Part shown: positions 1-15,100 of the stretch, one piece after another
Position numbering within the stretch: position 1 is the stretch's first letter
How the letters are laid out: each line of letters starts with the position of its first letter
Source: Lateolabrax maculatus
Lineage: Eukaryota; Chordata; Actinopteri; Acropomatiformes; Lateolabracidae
Assembly (NCBI GenBank): GCA_031216445.1
Contig: CM062214.1
Coordinates: forward strand, 19,583,001-19,647,000
Direction: 5' to 3'
Length of the DNA stretch: 64,000 bases
Notes under the pieces: generated by a model
What the model was told of the DNA's origin: nothing
The model's database searches: none
The model's input: the letters and a program-made list of their open reading frames with translations, nothing else
Made by a program: the position numbers and the translations under genes

Positions 1-359
1 TTTCCCTGCCGCTCTCGGTTTAGTCAGCTCTCAAACAGAGGGATAATGTAATGATACTGTTTCGAAACTACAATAATTGGCTGCAGTAAGTGCATGTTAT
101 GCTTTTGTGTAGCCAGAGAAACCAACTCATAGATCAACTATTAAATCACTTGGACTCATTCTGAAAACTGCTTTTCTCTGCTAGTTTCACTCCATCATGA
201 GATCATGCAGTGTCTCTCCGTATTTGGCTATTTTAGCCTTATTTTAATGACTAATGATGATTATTTAATGCATAAACATGGAACAGTTAAACATATAAAC
301 ACAGCCCCCAGACACATATTCACTAAGATCCTTATGTTGTATGCTTTCTTCTCCTCTAG

Positions 360-3104
360 AGCCCCAACCAACAGCAGCACCGTCGTCCACCTGCTTCCCT
401 TGCCACATCACTCCAAAGCTTATGGCGTTCGTCTCCGCTGGTCTCAGGAGGCCCCCCAAGGCCCTGAAGGCTATGAGTCCTGCTGGGGGCTTGACAATGT
501 GCTGCTGGTCAATGCTGCCCACAGACCCCCCCTCATGGAGGACAACTTGGACCCTCCAGACACTGCCAACTGGCTCTTCTTCCCTGGAGCTACCGTCAAG
601 GTACACTGATAAACAAGTGTACAATTAACATGGGTTTCCTTCTTAACACATGGGTTTCATTCACAAATGGTCAAAACCTTGTGGTTAGAAATTTGATAGG
701 AAGCCTAATGGCCAGTTAAATTAATTAATCGTTTTTCGTTTGGAAGACAAATTTTCACAACTTATGTGAAACTTAACTGCATGTTAAAGCAAAGTAAATA
801 CCATAATCATGAGGTTCTTTCAACCTTAGAGCAGGGAAGAACATTTTCACATAAAAAAATGTTTCACATTACAAATGATTTTGTGAAGTCACTGCTTTGC
901 AAAAGTGGTCACTGGTTGCATGTGTTAACTCCTGTGTTCTTATTGGCTAGCATGCCTGTCAGTCTGAGGGCAATGCCCTGTATTTCCATGGTGGTGAGGG
1001 AGTTGGCCACAGCTTTGCCTCCACCAGAGACATTGACCTACATCGCGAGGAGGGAAGGAGCTACTGGGAGGAAGACTTTGAAAGCCCACCCTCGAAGTAA
1101 GTCAAGATGATGGTCTCATTTCTTTCCCCATCCCCTTTACTGGATCCTTTCATCTAAACGTATCTTAAATAAGTAAGTAAGTAATTTGTATTACTGTTCC
1201 ACCTCTCAAACCCACAGTGATGAAGTGCTTCACTAGTGCATATAAAAACAGAATACCAGAAACTACAACAGAACAATTACAGGGAAAGGTCAAACTAGAC
1301 ATTTAAAACTAAATGTAATATAAACAACAAAAAAACACTGAAGTAGTACATTATTAAAATGCCAATCTGTATGGATTTATAGGTTTTTAAAAGCTTTTTA
1401 AAATGTGGCACTGACTCAGCTGACCTGATACTGAGGGGGGAGTTTGGTCCACAGCAATGAAGACATGCAGACCTGAGGCAATAGGTTTTATGGCTTTATG
1501 GTTTTTTGGTTTATGGTTTTCATTATCCTTAATGAATGTAAGATCATTTTTGGATGATACATTTGACTTTAGCAGCAGGCCACATAGTAGTTGGGAAAGA
1601 AAGAGTTAAGAGTTCTCTGGTATTTCTCTCTGTGTGTATACATGCACGTGCTCTGACACCTGTCACTTCTCATATGTCAAGTGATGCGACATGCAGTGCG
1701 TTGCACAAGTTTAAGTCAAGCTTGGGGACTGACACAGGTGAATGCCATGCCTCTGACTGTTACAAAGACAGCAGTCCATCTGTTCAGAGTCAGACACATA
1801 CACACACATATGCATGGAAAACACACTGTGGACAGCAGACAGCAAGGAAACACTGTCAGAGGCACTGCAAGAGGTGGGGAGATAAAAGAGGAGAGCGGAT
1901 AGATAGTGTTACTGCCAAAGAGTAATTAACAGGCCTCATACACCAGGTCTGTCAGTAAATTTTTCCATTAACGAGAAGGACCTTCAACAGGAGTGTGTTT
2001 CTACGGCCGCCCTGCACCCTCACACCTTCCTGCAGCATGCCAACATGCTACTATACACTGCATGTTACCTCTCCCCCATCAGACATCATGGGCTGACACA
2101 TGTGTGAAGTACGCAGGAAGAGTTTTTGCTTGTGTTAATGCCACACTCCACTAATTGTCACAGCCAGAGTTAGGTTAAATGACAGAGACACACCAGCTTA
2201 TATATAAACTGCATGGCAAAAAAAGAGGAACGGCTTTGGTAGTGGGGGAGGAAAGGGGATAGAAAGCAAAAGAGGTAGGGGAGGTAGAGGAACACAGGAG
2301 AGGGCTGACACACTGAGTTAACTTCTGTCAGAGCTAATGAGGATCCTCTCTCCACTGTGCAGAAATATGTGTGTGTGTGTCCTGTATGTGTATGTCCTCT
2401 TCCAGGTGATTTATGCTGGCATTGTGTGTTTGTTCACTGGCAAGGTGTGAATTATGGCAACTGTTTACTGACTTCAGTAATACTCCAGAGGGAGATGCTG
2501 TGTAAAAGAGGCATCCTATAATTGCTGTGTGCTATGTGCTGTTATCTTAGTTAAGTCTCATTTTGGCTTAATATTTGGCTAAGTTTAAGTGCTTGAAATG
2601 AAGTGTATTTACCTGTAAATTATATATTCACATTATATTTTTATTTTCCTTCTTTAATTAAACTTACTCTCAAGAATTAATTGTTGTACTTGTAAACTAG
2701 ATTTGGGCCATAAACCATTTGGCTGTAAAAATTATGATTTATTTAAGTTTTGTAAGAGTAATACATCATGTCGTATGAATGGTTTGAATGGCATGTTTTC
2801 GTGAAATAATTATTAATGTTGTTGAAATACTGCATAAAAATTTCAGTTGCCACTTATTTTCCAAAATAATTATATAGCGTTTCGACATAAACATTTTTTG
2901 TTGTTTCTTTTACTTACTAAACCAGCTGTCCCTGTGTTTTTTTTTTACACAGCTGGGACATAGAGGGAGCTGTCTATGGGATCCAGTGTGGAGAGATTGA
3001 GTCGGGTTCAGCATTAGTGTTTGAGAGAGAGGGCCGGAGGAGAGTGTGCACTCCCTACCTCGACACCACGTCTTATGGAAACCTTCGCTTCTACTTTACC
3101 ATGG
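360..3104 (+). CDS. reln: reelin exons: pre-repeat region into repeat 1
   Basis: Exons 360-600, 951-1096 and 2953-3104. They encode the end of the region between the F-spondin-like domain and repeat 1 ([15 protein letters not shown], a [12 protein letters not shown] stretch, then STRDIDL), followed from about 1070 by the start of repeat 1 ([16 protein letters not shown]). The match to human reelin residues ~300-560 is by recall. The intron 1097-2952 is 1.86 kb. Confidence 0.9.
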
Positions 3105-6100
3105 GTATGGAAATCCTCCATTCATAATACTTTATTTATTTAGAGTTAAACAACAGTTGCTTTACTTAATACCTTGTTGTGTGCATGACCATGCTCTTTG
3201 TGGTGCCTTCACCATTATTATTTTCATGTGTATTACATTGCATAAACATAGAGAGGTGTGTTTGTGTTTAGGTGGTGGCGACTGTGATCCAGGAGAGTCC
3301 CATGAGAACGATGTGATTGTGTTTGGAAGGTCTGAAGGCAGAAGGGAACGTGTGGTGCTCGACACCCTTCCATACTCCGCTTACAGGGTGAGACATACAA
3401 CAAAATATTTACTCTATATCAAGACTGTATAGTAATAACCTGAAGTGCTCACTTCACTGCATACTAGTTGCTACTAATACAATGACAGTTATTTTTCAAT
3501 TCATAGTCCAACTATCCCACCATATAGAATGTTCAAACTTTCAGTGAAGTGGCACCATGTTATGCTGGTGGATTTTTAGGTGTTTGACTATAAAGCCCTG
3601 TGTTTGACTACATACTCCAGATCCCAACTACAGCATTGTTCAGATTAATGGAATTAATTCAGGTTTGAACTTTTGCAAAAACGCTTGTTTACTTGTTCCA
3701 ACCTCTCATCTGTACGGATTTGCTGCTTTTCTTAGGCTTATGTAATAGTAAACTGAATATCTTCTGGTTTTGGTCCGTTGGTCAAAATAATCTAGAAATT
3801 TGAAGACATCATCTTGAGCTTTAGGGAATTTGTGATTGTAAAAAGGACTTTCCACTATTTTCTAATTAGTCTCTTCCCTCTGGTCTGATCTATTCATTAT
3901 ATCCTCTATTTATTCTATCTCCTATCTTAGACTCCTGCGGTGGTATCAGTGGCACTGCCCACCGAGCTACAAACACCAGTCACCCAGTTCTGCCTGGAGC
4001 AGCGGTCACATGGGGGTGCCAACCGCCATGTATGGGCTGTGGACTTCATGCAGCTGCTCCCTGTGCTGCCTGGCACCCACACGCATGTTGCTCAGTTCTC
4101 CATCAATCTAGGCTGTGGCTCTTACCAGCCTGCTAACAGGTGTGACACATTTTAAAACTAGGTTAGGCAGTGCTTTTATGTGGAAATATTGCAACTTTTT
4201 TGTCAAAATCATGAAATTGCAGTGCAACAAAGAAGACCTCTACATGCCAAGTGAGACAACCTAGATTCGCTCCATTATTTTGGTGTCAAGAATGGTAACA
4301 GGTGCACACAGGAAACTTAAGGGCATAATGCTATAATGTTATTAAACAGCAGCATTTAGAGAAAGCTGAAGTCAGCGGCTTTCTGAGTGAGTAATGTGAG
4401 TTTAAAGGGTTTTTAGAATCATGTTACAACTGATGCTGTTCAAACTGATGCTGTCATTAGAAGCTACAAATATATTCAATTGCAGAGTGCAGTTTTAATT
4501 AAAGAGTGCAGGGAGTGAAGTCTCAGATGACACCATAGTCTTTTTACATAATCGAAGTTCAGAGTATTTCAGTCATTTTACACTATTTTAGATTGAAAAT
4601 TAAAATGTTGAAATAAGATATTCTCTCTTATTCATCATTAGTGTGAGTCTGGAGTTTTCCACCAACCACGGCCGCTCCTGGTGTCTGCTCCACACCGAGT
4701 GTTTGCCAGAGCTCTGTGCTGGACCCCATCTACCTCACAGCACCATCTACTCCTCTGACAACTACAGCGGGTATGAATGAGTCTGCAAATTTATATGTGT
4801 TTGACTGTGCTCATTTGTTTATCTTTGTCAGTCAGTCACTCTAGATATATACATATTGTATTTTGTCTCTCCAGGTGGACCAGAATCTCAATCCCTCTGC
4901 CCAATGCCGCCCTGACAGAGACTACACAGTTCCGCTGGAAACAGTCTGGCACCGGAGTGGGCAGCATGTGGGCCATAGACAATGGTTAGTACTAAACATA
5001 CAGTTTACTTGGTACACTCCTCCTTTCAGGCCCCAACCTAAAAAAATCTACACTGTCAGTGACAGTGTTTTTTTTTTTTTTTAAATTAAATTGACATGCC
5101 TGTGTTTTTCTTTAGTGTATATTGGTCCAGCCTGCCTTCGTTTCTGCTCTGGGAGAGGACATTGTTCTCGTACAGGCTGCAAGTAAGGATCTGCTTTTTA
5201 TTAAACCAAATAAATCCAATGTCTCTATTTCAAAATGAGTCTGCTCATTATCCATCTAATGCCTTACAGCACCATTCAAAATTAATCTAATTGTATTATG
5301 GTTATGATTTATTAATGGATTTTCATTATCTCCGTCTTCTTTTTCTCATTTATATCCTTCACTCTTTTTAATGTCTCTTGTCTTGCTCTCCTCTCCTCTC
5401 CTCTCCTCTCGCTCTCTCTCCACCTACCAGATGTGACCCAGGCTTCAGTGGCCCAGCTTGTGAGCTTGCCTCCCAGACCTTCCCGGCTTTCCTGTCAGAG
5501 GGTTTCTCCAGCCCACGCCTGTCCTCCTACCACAGCTTCTCCTCACTTCGTGGGGCTGAGGTCAGCTTTGGCTGTGGGGTTCTGGCCAGTGGCAAGGCCT
5601 TGGTCTTCAACAGGGACAGCAGGAGACACTTGGTCACTGCCCCACTAGACAGTTCCCAGGCCAGGTAATAAAAGTGCTGATAAAGAACAGGATCATGAAT
5701 GTAAAAACTATAACAAACTTGTTTCGTACACATACAGACAATAGGGAACGCACTTGTAGAAATATATACATGCACATGTTCAACATGCACACAAGTAGAT
5801 TTAGATTTTGCTGATTTTGCCATCCGTAGGTTACTTTGTACAAGTGTGCCTTGTCTTCATCAGGTGTCTTTACTTCTGATATATACTGCAAATGTTCCAG
5901 CCAGTCAGCTATCCACTCTCCTCCTTCGCCAATCCCTCTTTCCTTCAAACTCTGTGTTCCTTTGCCGCAAGATGAATTGTGATCATGGGGAGGACTGCAG
6001 ATGAGAGGAGAGATGAGAGGAGAGGATGAAAATGTGAGAGAGAAAGATAGGGAGGGATGATGAAGTTAGATATGGCATCTGTGTTAGATTGATTATGCCT

Positions 6101-9100
6101 GTTGCGGCTCTCAGTGTGCCACCTGATGGCCATATTTAATGCCAGTTTCCTGGCTGATTGAGTGAACAGCTGCCTGAAAGAGGAAACTGCAGCGCTATTG
6201 AAAGCACAGCTCATCCAAGGACAGAGAGAGCTAGGGGGTGACTGGCAGCCCGAAACAGATGAGGAAAATTATAATAACTATTACATTAGTGTAAATGACA
6301 ATATGTCTGCCAAAACATAGATGAACACATAAGTGGACGACATTACATTATAACTATGTACAGTAAACACAAATACATGGGTATGAACTCTGACTCTCAC
6401 TCACTCTGTCTCTCTGTCTTACTCTTTCTTTCCCTCCACCTCCTCTCATCTAATTTTGTCCTCATTCATTTAATCATCTCATCCATCATCTTGCCACATC
6501 CCTCCCACCTCTCTTCTCTGCATAACTGTCTGTTTATCTATCCTTTTACCCCTTTCTCTCTCACCTCTCCTTCCTGAGCACACTCTTGGTCACCTTACTT
6601 TTTTTGTTGTTCTCATTTATAAAACTTGCCCTTTTCCCTCTTTCTCTGTTATTTCCTCTGTTTACACTTTGTCCGTCCCACCTACTACTACTGTACTCCC
6701 TCCTCTCTCCAACTGGCCCCTACTCCTTCTTGCTTTTATTTTCTTTCCTATTCCTCCTTTGATTATCTGCAGATACCTACAGTTTACGCTTCGCCTGGGC
6801 AGCCGTAGCACCCTGAGCTCATGTCCTGCCCCAGACCAGCCAGGAGAGGGTGTCCTGCTGCATTACTCCTCGGACAACGGCATCACCTGGACACTGCTGC
6901 AGCCCTACGCTTACCAAGGCTTCCATGAGCCAAGGTACCTTTCATGTTTAAAGTGTGTGTGCAAGTGATGTGTGTGCCTACCTGCACACGCTTGTGTGCT
7001 TATGATTCCACAGAGACACTATAACTCCATTAACACACACATTTGCACTGCTAATGGCGTGCTGGAGGTGTAAGCCACTGGGACCCATTGAGTCAGTTAG
7101 TGCCATCTTTGTGTGTAATGAAGACAAAGTGGGCTGGGTTCCAGCTGCGCAGACCAGGTCTCAGAGCTCTTCATCAGTACTATAAAGGTTAACAGGGGCC
7201 AGTGACTCAAGGACAAGTTCTACACAACTATCTGACCTGCAGGTGCAAGTGCAGATTCTTACTGTATCAACTATTTGTACAAACTATATTTGATAAAGGA
7301 ATCAGTCTTGTCAAAGAGAAAAAAGGTCCTTGTGGCTAACAGAGTGGGCTGTAAGAAAATTAAGACTGACATAACATTCATAAATCTTGGTTATATTAAA
7401 CATCTGCATTGTGTCAGAAACTGCTTAAGATTGTCCAATTGTACAGTATTTATAAACAGCAGACTGCAATATGTGGGCTTTAGATTAAAGTCAGAGTTTG
7501 ATTAATGCGTGATTAATTCCAGTTAAAGTGTTTGCCATTATGGATACTATCCCCAAATACAGTCAATTGCACTATTCTTACATTTGTGCAGTCATGACTA
7601 TGGCTCATCCACTACTTACATCAAACCATTAATTGTCAATAAGGTTCTGTTTAATAATCTCTCTGCTCCAACCAGGATTGTGTCAGTTGAACTCCCGGCT
7701 GGTGCTCGTAAATTTGGTGTGCAGTTCCGCTGGTGGCAGCCATACCATTCAGGTCGTGGTCACGATGTGTGGGCCCTGGATGAAATCAGCATGACTTCTG
7801 TTCTGTTCAACACCATAAGTCTTGACTTCAGCAACGTGCTGGACGTCACCCAGAGTCTTGGTTTCTATCTTGGCCATGTCCAGCCCTACTGCCAGCATGA
7901 TTGGACCCTCAGGTAAGCGACTACATGCTCTGATACAAATACTATATTGGTCATTATTTAGCAATCAAATTTGTATGCTTTTGATTGAAAAGACATTTGA
8001 ATTTACATTTGTCTATTCTGAGTTACTATTTACATTTGTAATTTGACATTTTGTCCATTTAAAGTCATGGAAAATGTCCAAGTGTGGTTCATTCCAGTGG
8101 TGTTATCAAAAAGAGTTTATGTAATGGAAGCAACACCTAGACACTACTTATTTTCACACGGATTGTCTTTATTCCTACAAACATATGCCATCAGAGCAAT
8201 TTGAAAGACGCTACAATCACATAAAAATTCTACACATAATGGCTTTGAGATTGTGTACCACAACATATGACACACAGTATGATATCCTCTCTTCTTCCAT
8301 GTTGTACTCTAGTTTCTCCGGTGAGCCCAGCCCTGGCTCCAGTATCCGTTATGTAGAAACTCAGTCAATGCAGATCGGCGCCTCCTACAGCCTGCAGTTC
8401 TCACTGGTCATGGGCTGTGGCCGCGAGCCTTCCCCTCACATTGACACTCAGGTTCGCCTGGAGTTTTCCACCAATCACGGTCTCACCTGGCACCTGGTCA
8501 AAGAGGTAGGGAGCGTGAAACGTGTTCAACTTTGTTCCCCATGTCAAGTGATTGTTAACATCCGATCCCTTTGTTTTCACACCTTTGTTTATGACTAAAA
8601 CTTGTAGAAGTCATCCTGGAGAGAGACAAGGAAACATATAATTTATTCATGATCATGAATATTGATTTACCCATTACAGCCTCAGTAATAATGTGTAAAT
8701 AATGAGAGTCTTTAAATGTGGCACTTTGTTTCAGATGAGAAATTATCGCAATTACTTTTATCATCCTACTATTAGCAAATACATGGCAATACTTAAATCA
8801 GCAAGCAGATTATCTCCCATGATTCAACAAAGATTTTCTGTGATCACAACTGGCTCATAAATATTCATAAGGCACCAAAGTATCTGCCAAGATTTTTATT
8901 GCTTTTGGAATTGAATAGGGCGTAATGAGTCCTCCATCAGTGAATTTTCTCTAATTCTCCCATGTGCATGAAAATGCAGTCATCTGGCAAGAGCAGAATG
9001 TAACTCACTGAATGTCCTGTACTGTTAATCCTTGCTTGTCTTCCATTGTTCAAGGTCAAAGATACTGTAATCCTGCATTGGCCTTTTTTATGCCTATACT

Positions 9101-12100
9101 GTGGGGCTGATGCAGCCTCAGGGTGTGTCTGCAGCGTATATCGCTGTCTCTGAAGAATTTTGCTACAAAACAAAATTAATGAAAACTTAAAAAACTTAGT
9201 TTTGTACATTTTGACTAATTAACATTAAGCAATGACATTTCCTCCCAAACGGTTATGTAATAAAACGTTTGTATGTATTGTATTGTAATGAAACCCCTCC
9301 TTTCTTACACCTAGGCCTGTCTGCCTGGCATGCCAAGCTGCTCTGAGTTTACAGCTCCCAGTGTCTACCACCCATCAGAGTTCAAAGACTGGAGACGCAT
9401 CACTCTGTCTCTGCCTCAGAAGACATGGTAAGTAACTCACATTTGTACAATAGACATAAAAAGAAAAGATTCACAAAATTATCTCTGGGATAATTTGTTC
9501 TTGGATCTTCGTGTGTGTATGTAAATTGAATGCACCTGAAATACAGTCAGATGTAAAGCCTAAAGTTTAAAAAGAGGACACTAGAAAACATCTACACCTA
9601 TTGCTGTAAATGGCTGCATGTCCACACATACTGCCCATACAGTACATAGACACACACCCCTCATACACAAACATCCATACACAAGCTATTTCACACCCAA
9701 CTCTGCTTAAAAAAAGTGGTGCTTGCTTTGTTCACAAGCATTTAGATAGATTACTTTATTCATCCCCGAAGGGAAATTAGGTAGCAGTCAATGCTTTTTC
9801 AGCAACAAATCACACCAAGGTTTTAATGCACGGTAACAGGGATATTTCCTGCAACCCTTTAATGCAAAATATTCAAATGGACTCTCTCTCACCCCCACAC
9901 ATACAGATATCCACACAGCTGTCCTCACAAATACTTAATACATTTGTGAGGTTTATTTAAAAAAAAAAAAACAACACTGAAAAAAGTAACTCACGGGCCA
10001 TTAACATCTGGTCAATCTGATAATCTAAAAGAACACAAAAAGCTGTATGTCAGAATTGCTCATACTCAATTACAAAACTATGCACACTTGAAGGAATACA
10101 GAAAGGACCAAACACTTTCTATGTATGGTATGGTAAGAGTATGGTAAAATATCCACAGCCTTAAACACTCATGTTGTGGAGAGAAGGGTTTGTGACTCAG
10201 TCAGTTTTAAACAGACAAACTTGAGGGATTGCCAACACAAATGAGGTGCACACACTTTCTGTTTTGTTCACTACTCGACAAAAAATATATAAAAATATGG
10301 TTCTCGTAAATATGGAATCAAAAAACAATATGGGAGGTTCCTCCAGCTCTGCCTTTTCATTTGTGTTTGCGATACCAGTGATTCTAGCCACTCTATGAGC
10401 TCAGATAATCTGACTACCATGTGTTTAGCAAACAGTCAACAAATGAGAACACTGCCAAAGCTTTGCCAGATGAACTCAAACTCTTAAATTTGTGTTCTGC
10501 GTGTGCCAATACAAGAACCAAATTGTATTAGATTAATAAGACTGACTTCTAAGATTAATATATTAGATTTATAAAACTGTAATTATTCAGTTTAAAAGGC
10601 AAACAGAATTTAAACAAGTCCCATACTGAGCCAGTCATCCTCTACTGAACAGTTTGCGAGGAATACATGTACTGTTACAGCCCTAGCTCACACATAAATC
10701 AACTCAAATAATAACATAAACCTTCCTCATGGAGCACGGTGACCTCCACCTCCATTTCATTCTAGTACCCAGCTCCTAAATAAAGGTGGTCTAATCTCCT
10801 GCATGGTGTGATGAGAGGTCACAGGGTCATGGCAGTAAATGATAGTTAAACTGTCGTGGCCAACTCTGTATGATCAGGAGGTGGTCTGAGTTGATATAGG
10901 TCACCGAAGCAGCGAACCAAGAAACCTCCCTGCTATATAATCCCTAATATAACTGACTATCTACGCTTTTCCAATCATTTGTCATTACTGTACATGCACC
11001 GAACAGCAAGCAGCAGAAGGCACTCACATGCACAAAAATGTACTCACACTGCACACACATTCACAGCCTACCTTTAACAGAGATGATGTGATGATGATAT
11101 TGCCCTCTCTCTGATATTTATATATAGCTTCATACAACCCACACACACACACACACTGGAAAATAGACATACTCACATGTGATAAGGTTAATCTTTACCT
11201 GCCAGAACACTAAATCCACAAATCTCTATCACTAAGTAGATTAGTGAGTATAACATGATGTGGTTGACATGCAAGCAATCACTGTGAATTTCAGAGATCA
11301 TGTAATGCATTTTTAAGCTTATATTACTTTTTTAATGAATTATAATTGAGCAGTCAGTTTCAGTATTGCACTTTTGCTTCCATCTATGTACATATTGTTC
11401 ACTTTCTCTAGTGTGAATCTAGTTAAACTATTTGTCTGTATTCAGGTCCAGTGCCACGCGTTTCCGCTGGATCCAGAACTACTACGGAGAGCAGGATGAG
11501 TGGGCCCTGGATGACATCTACATTGGCCAGCAGTGTCCTAACATGTGCCACGGACATGGTTGGTGTGACCATGGACACTGCAGGTCAGTTTACACACACA
11601 GACCCACACACATTAAACTCCTTGAGGTTGTTCCTTATTACTTTTTCAATATCACTCAACATGCAGGTCCATACATGTCTTTTGATGGATGATTATGTGA
11701 TTTGTATTTCTTTTATACAGTCTGTGGTATTGTATTAAAGCATGGATGAACCCAGAGCAAAAATAAGTTCAGCCACGGTCTTCTCTTGTAGGTGTGATGA
11801 TGGTTTCTCTGGAACAGACTGCCAGCCCTCCTCCCCACTCTCCTCCAGTGTTCTCTCTGACTTTGAGTCCCAGGATGCACTGCTGGCCACATGGCAGGAG
11901 GTGATTGGTGGAGAGGTAGTCACCCCTGACATGGGCTGTGGAGTGGTCTCATCTGGATCGTCCCTGTACTTTAGCAAGGTAAAACAAAAATTGTCCTTTT
12001 CAAGAATGTGATGTTTATGGTCTCATTGTTAGTTATCAGGGTATCCAACAAGGTTAAGGTCAACCTTATTAAAATGTATTAGATTAGATTAAGATTAGTT

Positions 12101-15100
12101 TTTTATGGAAAGCTATGCCATGGGCAAAGGAATAAGTGATTATGTTTTTGGTGCAGATCCAGGAACTTTTTAAACAATTTCTTAAGAATCACAAGAATGC
12201 AGCATTTATTAACATTTAGAGATATCTTTCTAGGAAAGAAATCAGACACACGAATTATATCATTGTCCCTGTGTGTTTTGGAGCAAATCCAGATCCAGAT
12301 TAAAAAGGTACAAATATTTTGTGTTATTAAAATAAGTAATTTAGAGGGTTGTGCAAACTTGCGGGAGGCACAGTATGCAATCTATTATTACTTTCTAGTT
12401 TTACTGCTTACCTTTGACCTGTACCCTGAAAATGTATAGTACCATGACTCTTTAGAATACTTAATTCTGATTGGATGTGCACAATTTTCAGCTGCACACC
12501 TCTGATGTATTGTAGCAACTTCATCATTGCCTAAATAAGTACACATAGCTGAAAATCTACGTGCTCTAGCTGCTACCAGCAAACAGCCTCTCCTATTTGT
12601 TGTACTAATATTTGTTCCAGGATTGACAAAGATACTGGCAAAACTAACAATATTTATATTTGGATCACATGAAAGTAGCTATGATACAGTATAGTGTGAC
12701 ATCTCCTTAGACCCATTTAGAAAAACTGACACACTTTACAGCATGTCGTGCAGCTCCTGGTTGATTATCCCTTCCTTAATATGTACGAATATATGTGTGT
12801 TGTCGTCAGGCTGGGCTGAGGCAGCTGGTGAGCTGGGACCTGGACACTGAATGGGCCGAGTTTGTGCAGTTCTACCTTCGAGTGGGCGGAGACTGGGCGG
12901 AGTGTAACCAGGCAGACAGCAGGGAGGAAGGAGTGCTGTTGCAGTACAGCAATGATGGCGGCATCAGCTGGGGCCTCATCGCTGAGATGTACTTCACTGA
13001 CTTTACCAAGCCTCGGTGAGAAATCTGAGGATAAAGGGAATGAAAGGGGAAAATTAATATTTCTCATCTTTACACAAGATGCACAAGATCTGCTTTATCT
13101 GTCTCTTGTAGTCTATATGGAAAAAGTGTATATTTTGTCTCTTCCGTTCTCAGCTTTGTCCACTATGAGCTTCCTTTGGCCTCTAAGACACCCTCCACAA
13201 GGTTTCGCTGGTGGCAGCCTCTTCACTCTGGGGACGGTTATGACCAGTGGGCAATTGATGATGTCATAATTTTGTCAGAGAGGGAGAAACACATCATCCC
13301 CATGGCCAATCCAACTCTACCACAGGTCAGGAATCAATTTGAAGAGTTTTCCTTTAACTTGTCATTTTTGGCTTTGACCCCGTGCAGCAGCTTTGGCTTC
13401 ATCTTGAGATATTACTTATTTTGTTGTAATGGAAAGTGTCAGTCAAACTGAAATAGAACAACTATAAAACCTTGAATTTTTCCAGAAGTGTGTCCATTTA
13501 TCTTGTGAGCGATACAGTATGTTCTGCTGCAGATACTCGTACCTGTTAACATAAAACATAACCGGTCTTCTGTCTCTACAGAACTTTTACGAGAAGCCTG
13601 CATTTGACTACCCTCTGAACCAGATGAGTGTGTGGCTGATGCTGGGTAATGAAGGCATGGAGAGGGAGAGCAACAACAGCTTCTGTGCCCCAACGCCCTC
13701 TGCCATGGTGTTTGGGCGCTCCGATGGGGATAGGGTGGCAGTCACCAGGGACCTCGCCCTGCGCCCTGGCTACACCCTTCAGTTTAAGGTACCACATGAA
13801 AACTGTAAAAATTAGAAAAAGAAAAGGTATTTTAAAGGTGTCTTACATAATGAAAATTAAATTCTTTATTATTAATTATTAATTTTCTGGCCATTGTTTT
13901 CCCCCACCAGTTGAACATAGGCTGTGAGGCAGAGTTCAGCGCGTCTGCTCCAGTCCTGCTGCAGTACTCCCATGATGCCGGTCGTACCTGGGCCCTGGTG
14001 AGAGAGGGCTGTTACCCAGGAACCCCAGGGGCAGGTGTCTGTGAGGGCAGTGGTCGTGAGCTTAGAGAGCCCACTGTCTACAATACTGGAGACTATGAAC
14101 AGTGGACCAGGGTCACTGTAGTCATACCACGCAATGTTGCAGCCAGGTAGCTATGGTAACAGGCATGCAATTGGATCTGCTAAGTTGTAATAGTGTCTTT
14201 AGATACAGAATATTTTTTTTAACAGGAGCTGACTAGCATAATTTAAATGTCTACTGTATCTCTCTGATTCTCTAATCCCCTTCCCCTTATTTTCCCAGTA
14301 AAACCAGGTTCCGTTGGTTCCAGGAGAGCAGCGTGCACAGAGATGCCCCAGCTTTTTCCTTGGATGGGGTCTACATCTCTGAGCCTTGTCCAAACCACTG
14401 TGGGGGACATGGAGATTGCATCTCTGGAGTCTGCTTTTGTGACATGGGATACACAGGTAACGACAGATAGTGAAGAAAAAAATTATGAAACTGAAAGAAA
14501 GAAAAAAAGAATGCCTGAATTTTTATGTTTGATACCTTATCATTCCCTGATTTTTTCCATAGTGGAGCAGGATAGTTGTGTCCCATCCTTAGCCAGTCCC
14601 ACAGAGCTGACTGAGGGCTTTGAGGGGAAGCTGAGCCCACTCTGGCAAAGCCTAAGCGGGGGGCAAATTGGAGGCGGCTGTGGCATCATCGGTGAGGGCA
14701 AAGCTCTTTACTTCAGTAGCCCTGGGAGGAGAGAAGCACGCACAGTGCCTCTAGACACCACCAACACACGGTGAGTGGAAATCAGATGTCTCATCTGTAA
14801 GTAGTGGGGATCAGTTAAATCAATGGCTGTTTGTTTAATGTGAAATTTAAATTTTGTTATTTTTGTTTACATACAGGTTGGTTCAATTCTACATCCGAAT
14901 TGGCAGCAAGAGTTTGGGTCCCACTTGCACCAGGCCTCGCTCCCGCAATGAAGGTAATTATCACATACTGTATTAAGGCACTCTGCTGCATTCATGTGGC
15001 TGTTCCTTAACAGTACAGTCAGTAGAGAGCAGCTCCACATCTGATCTGATCAGTTCACAACTGACTTGTCTCCGTCTTTTCCTTCTCAGTCTTTGTCTTT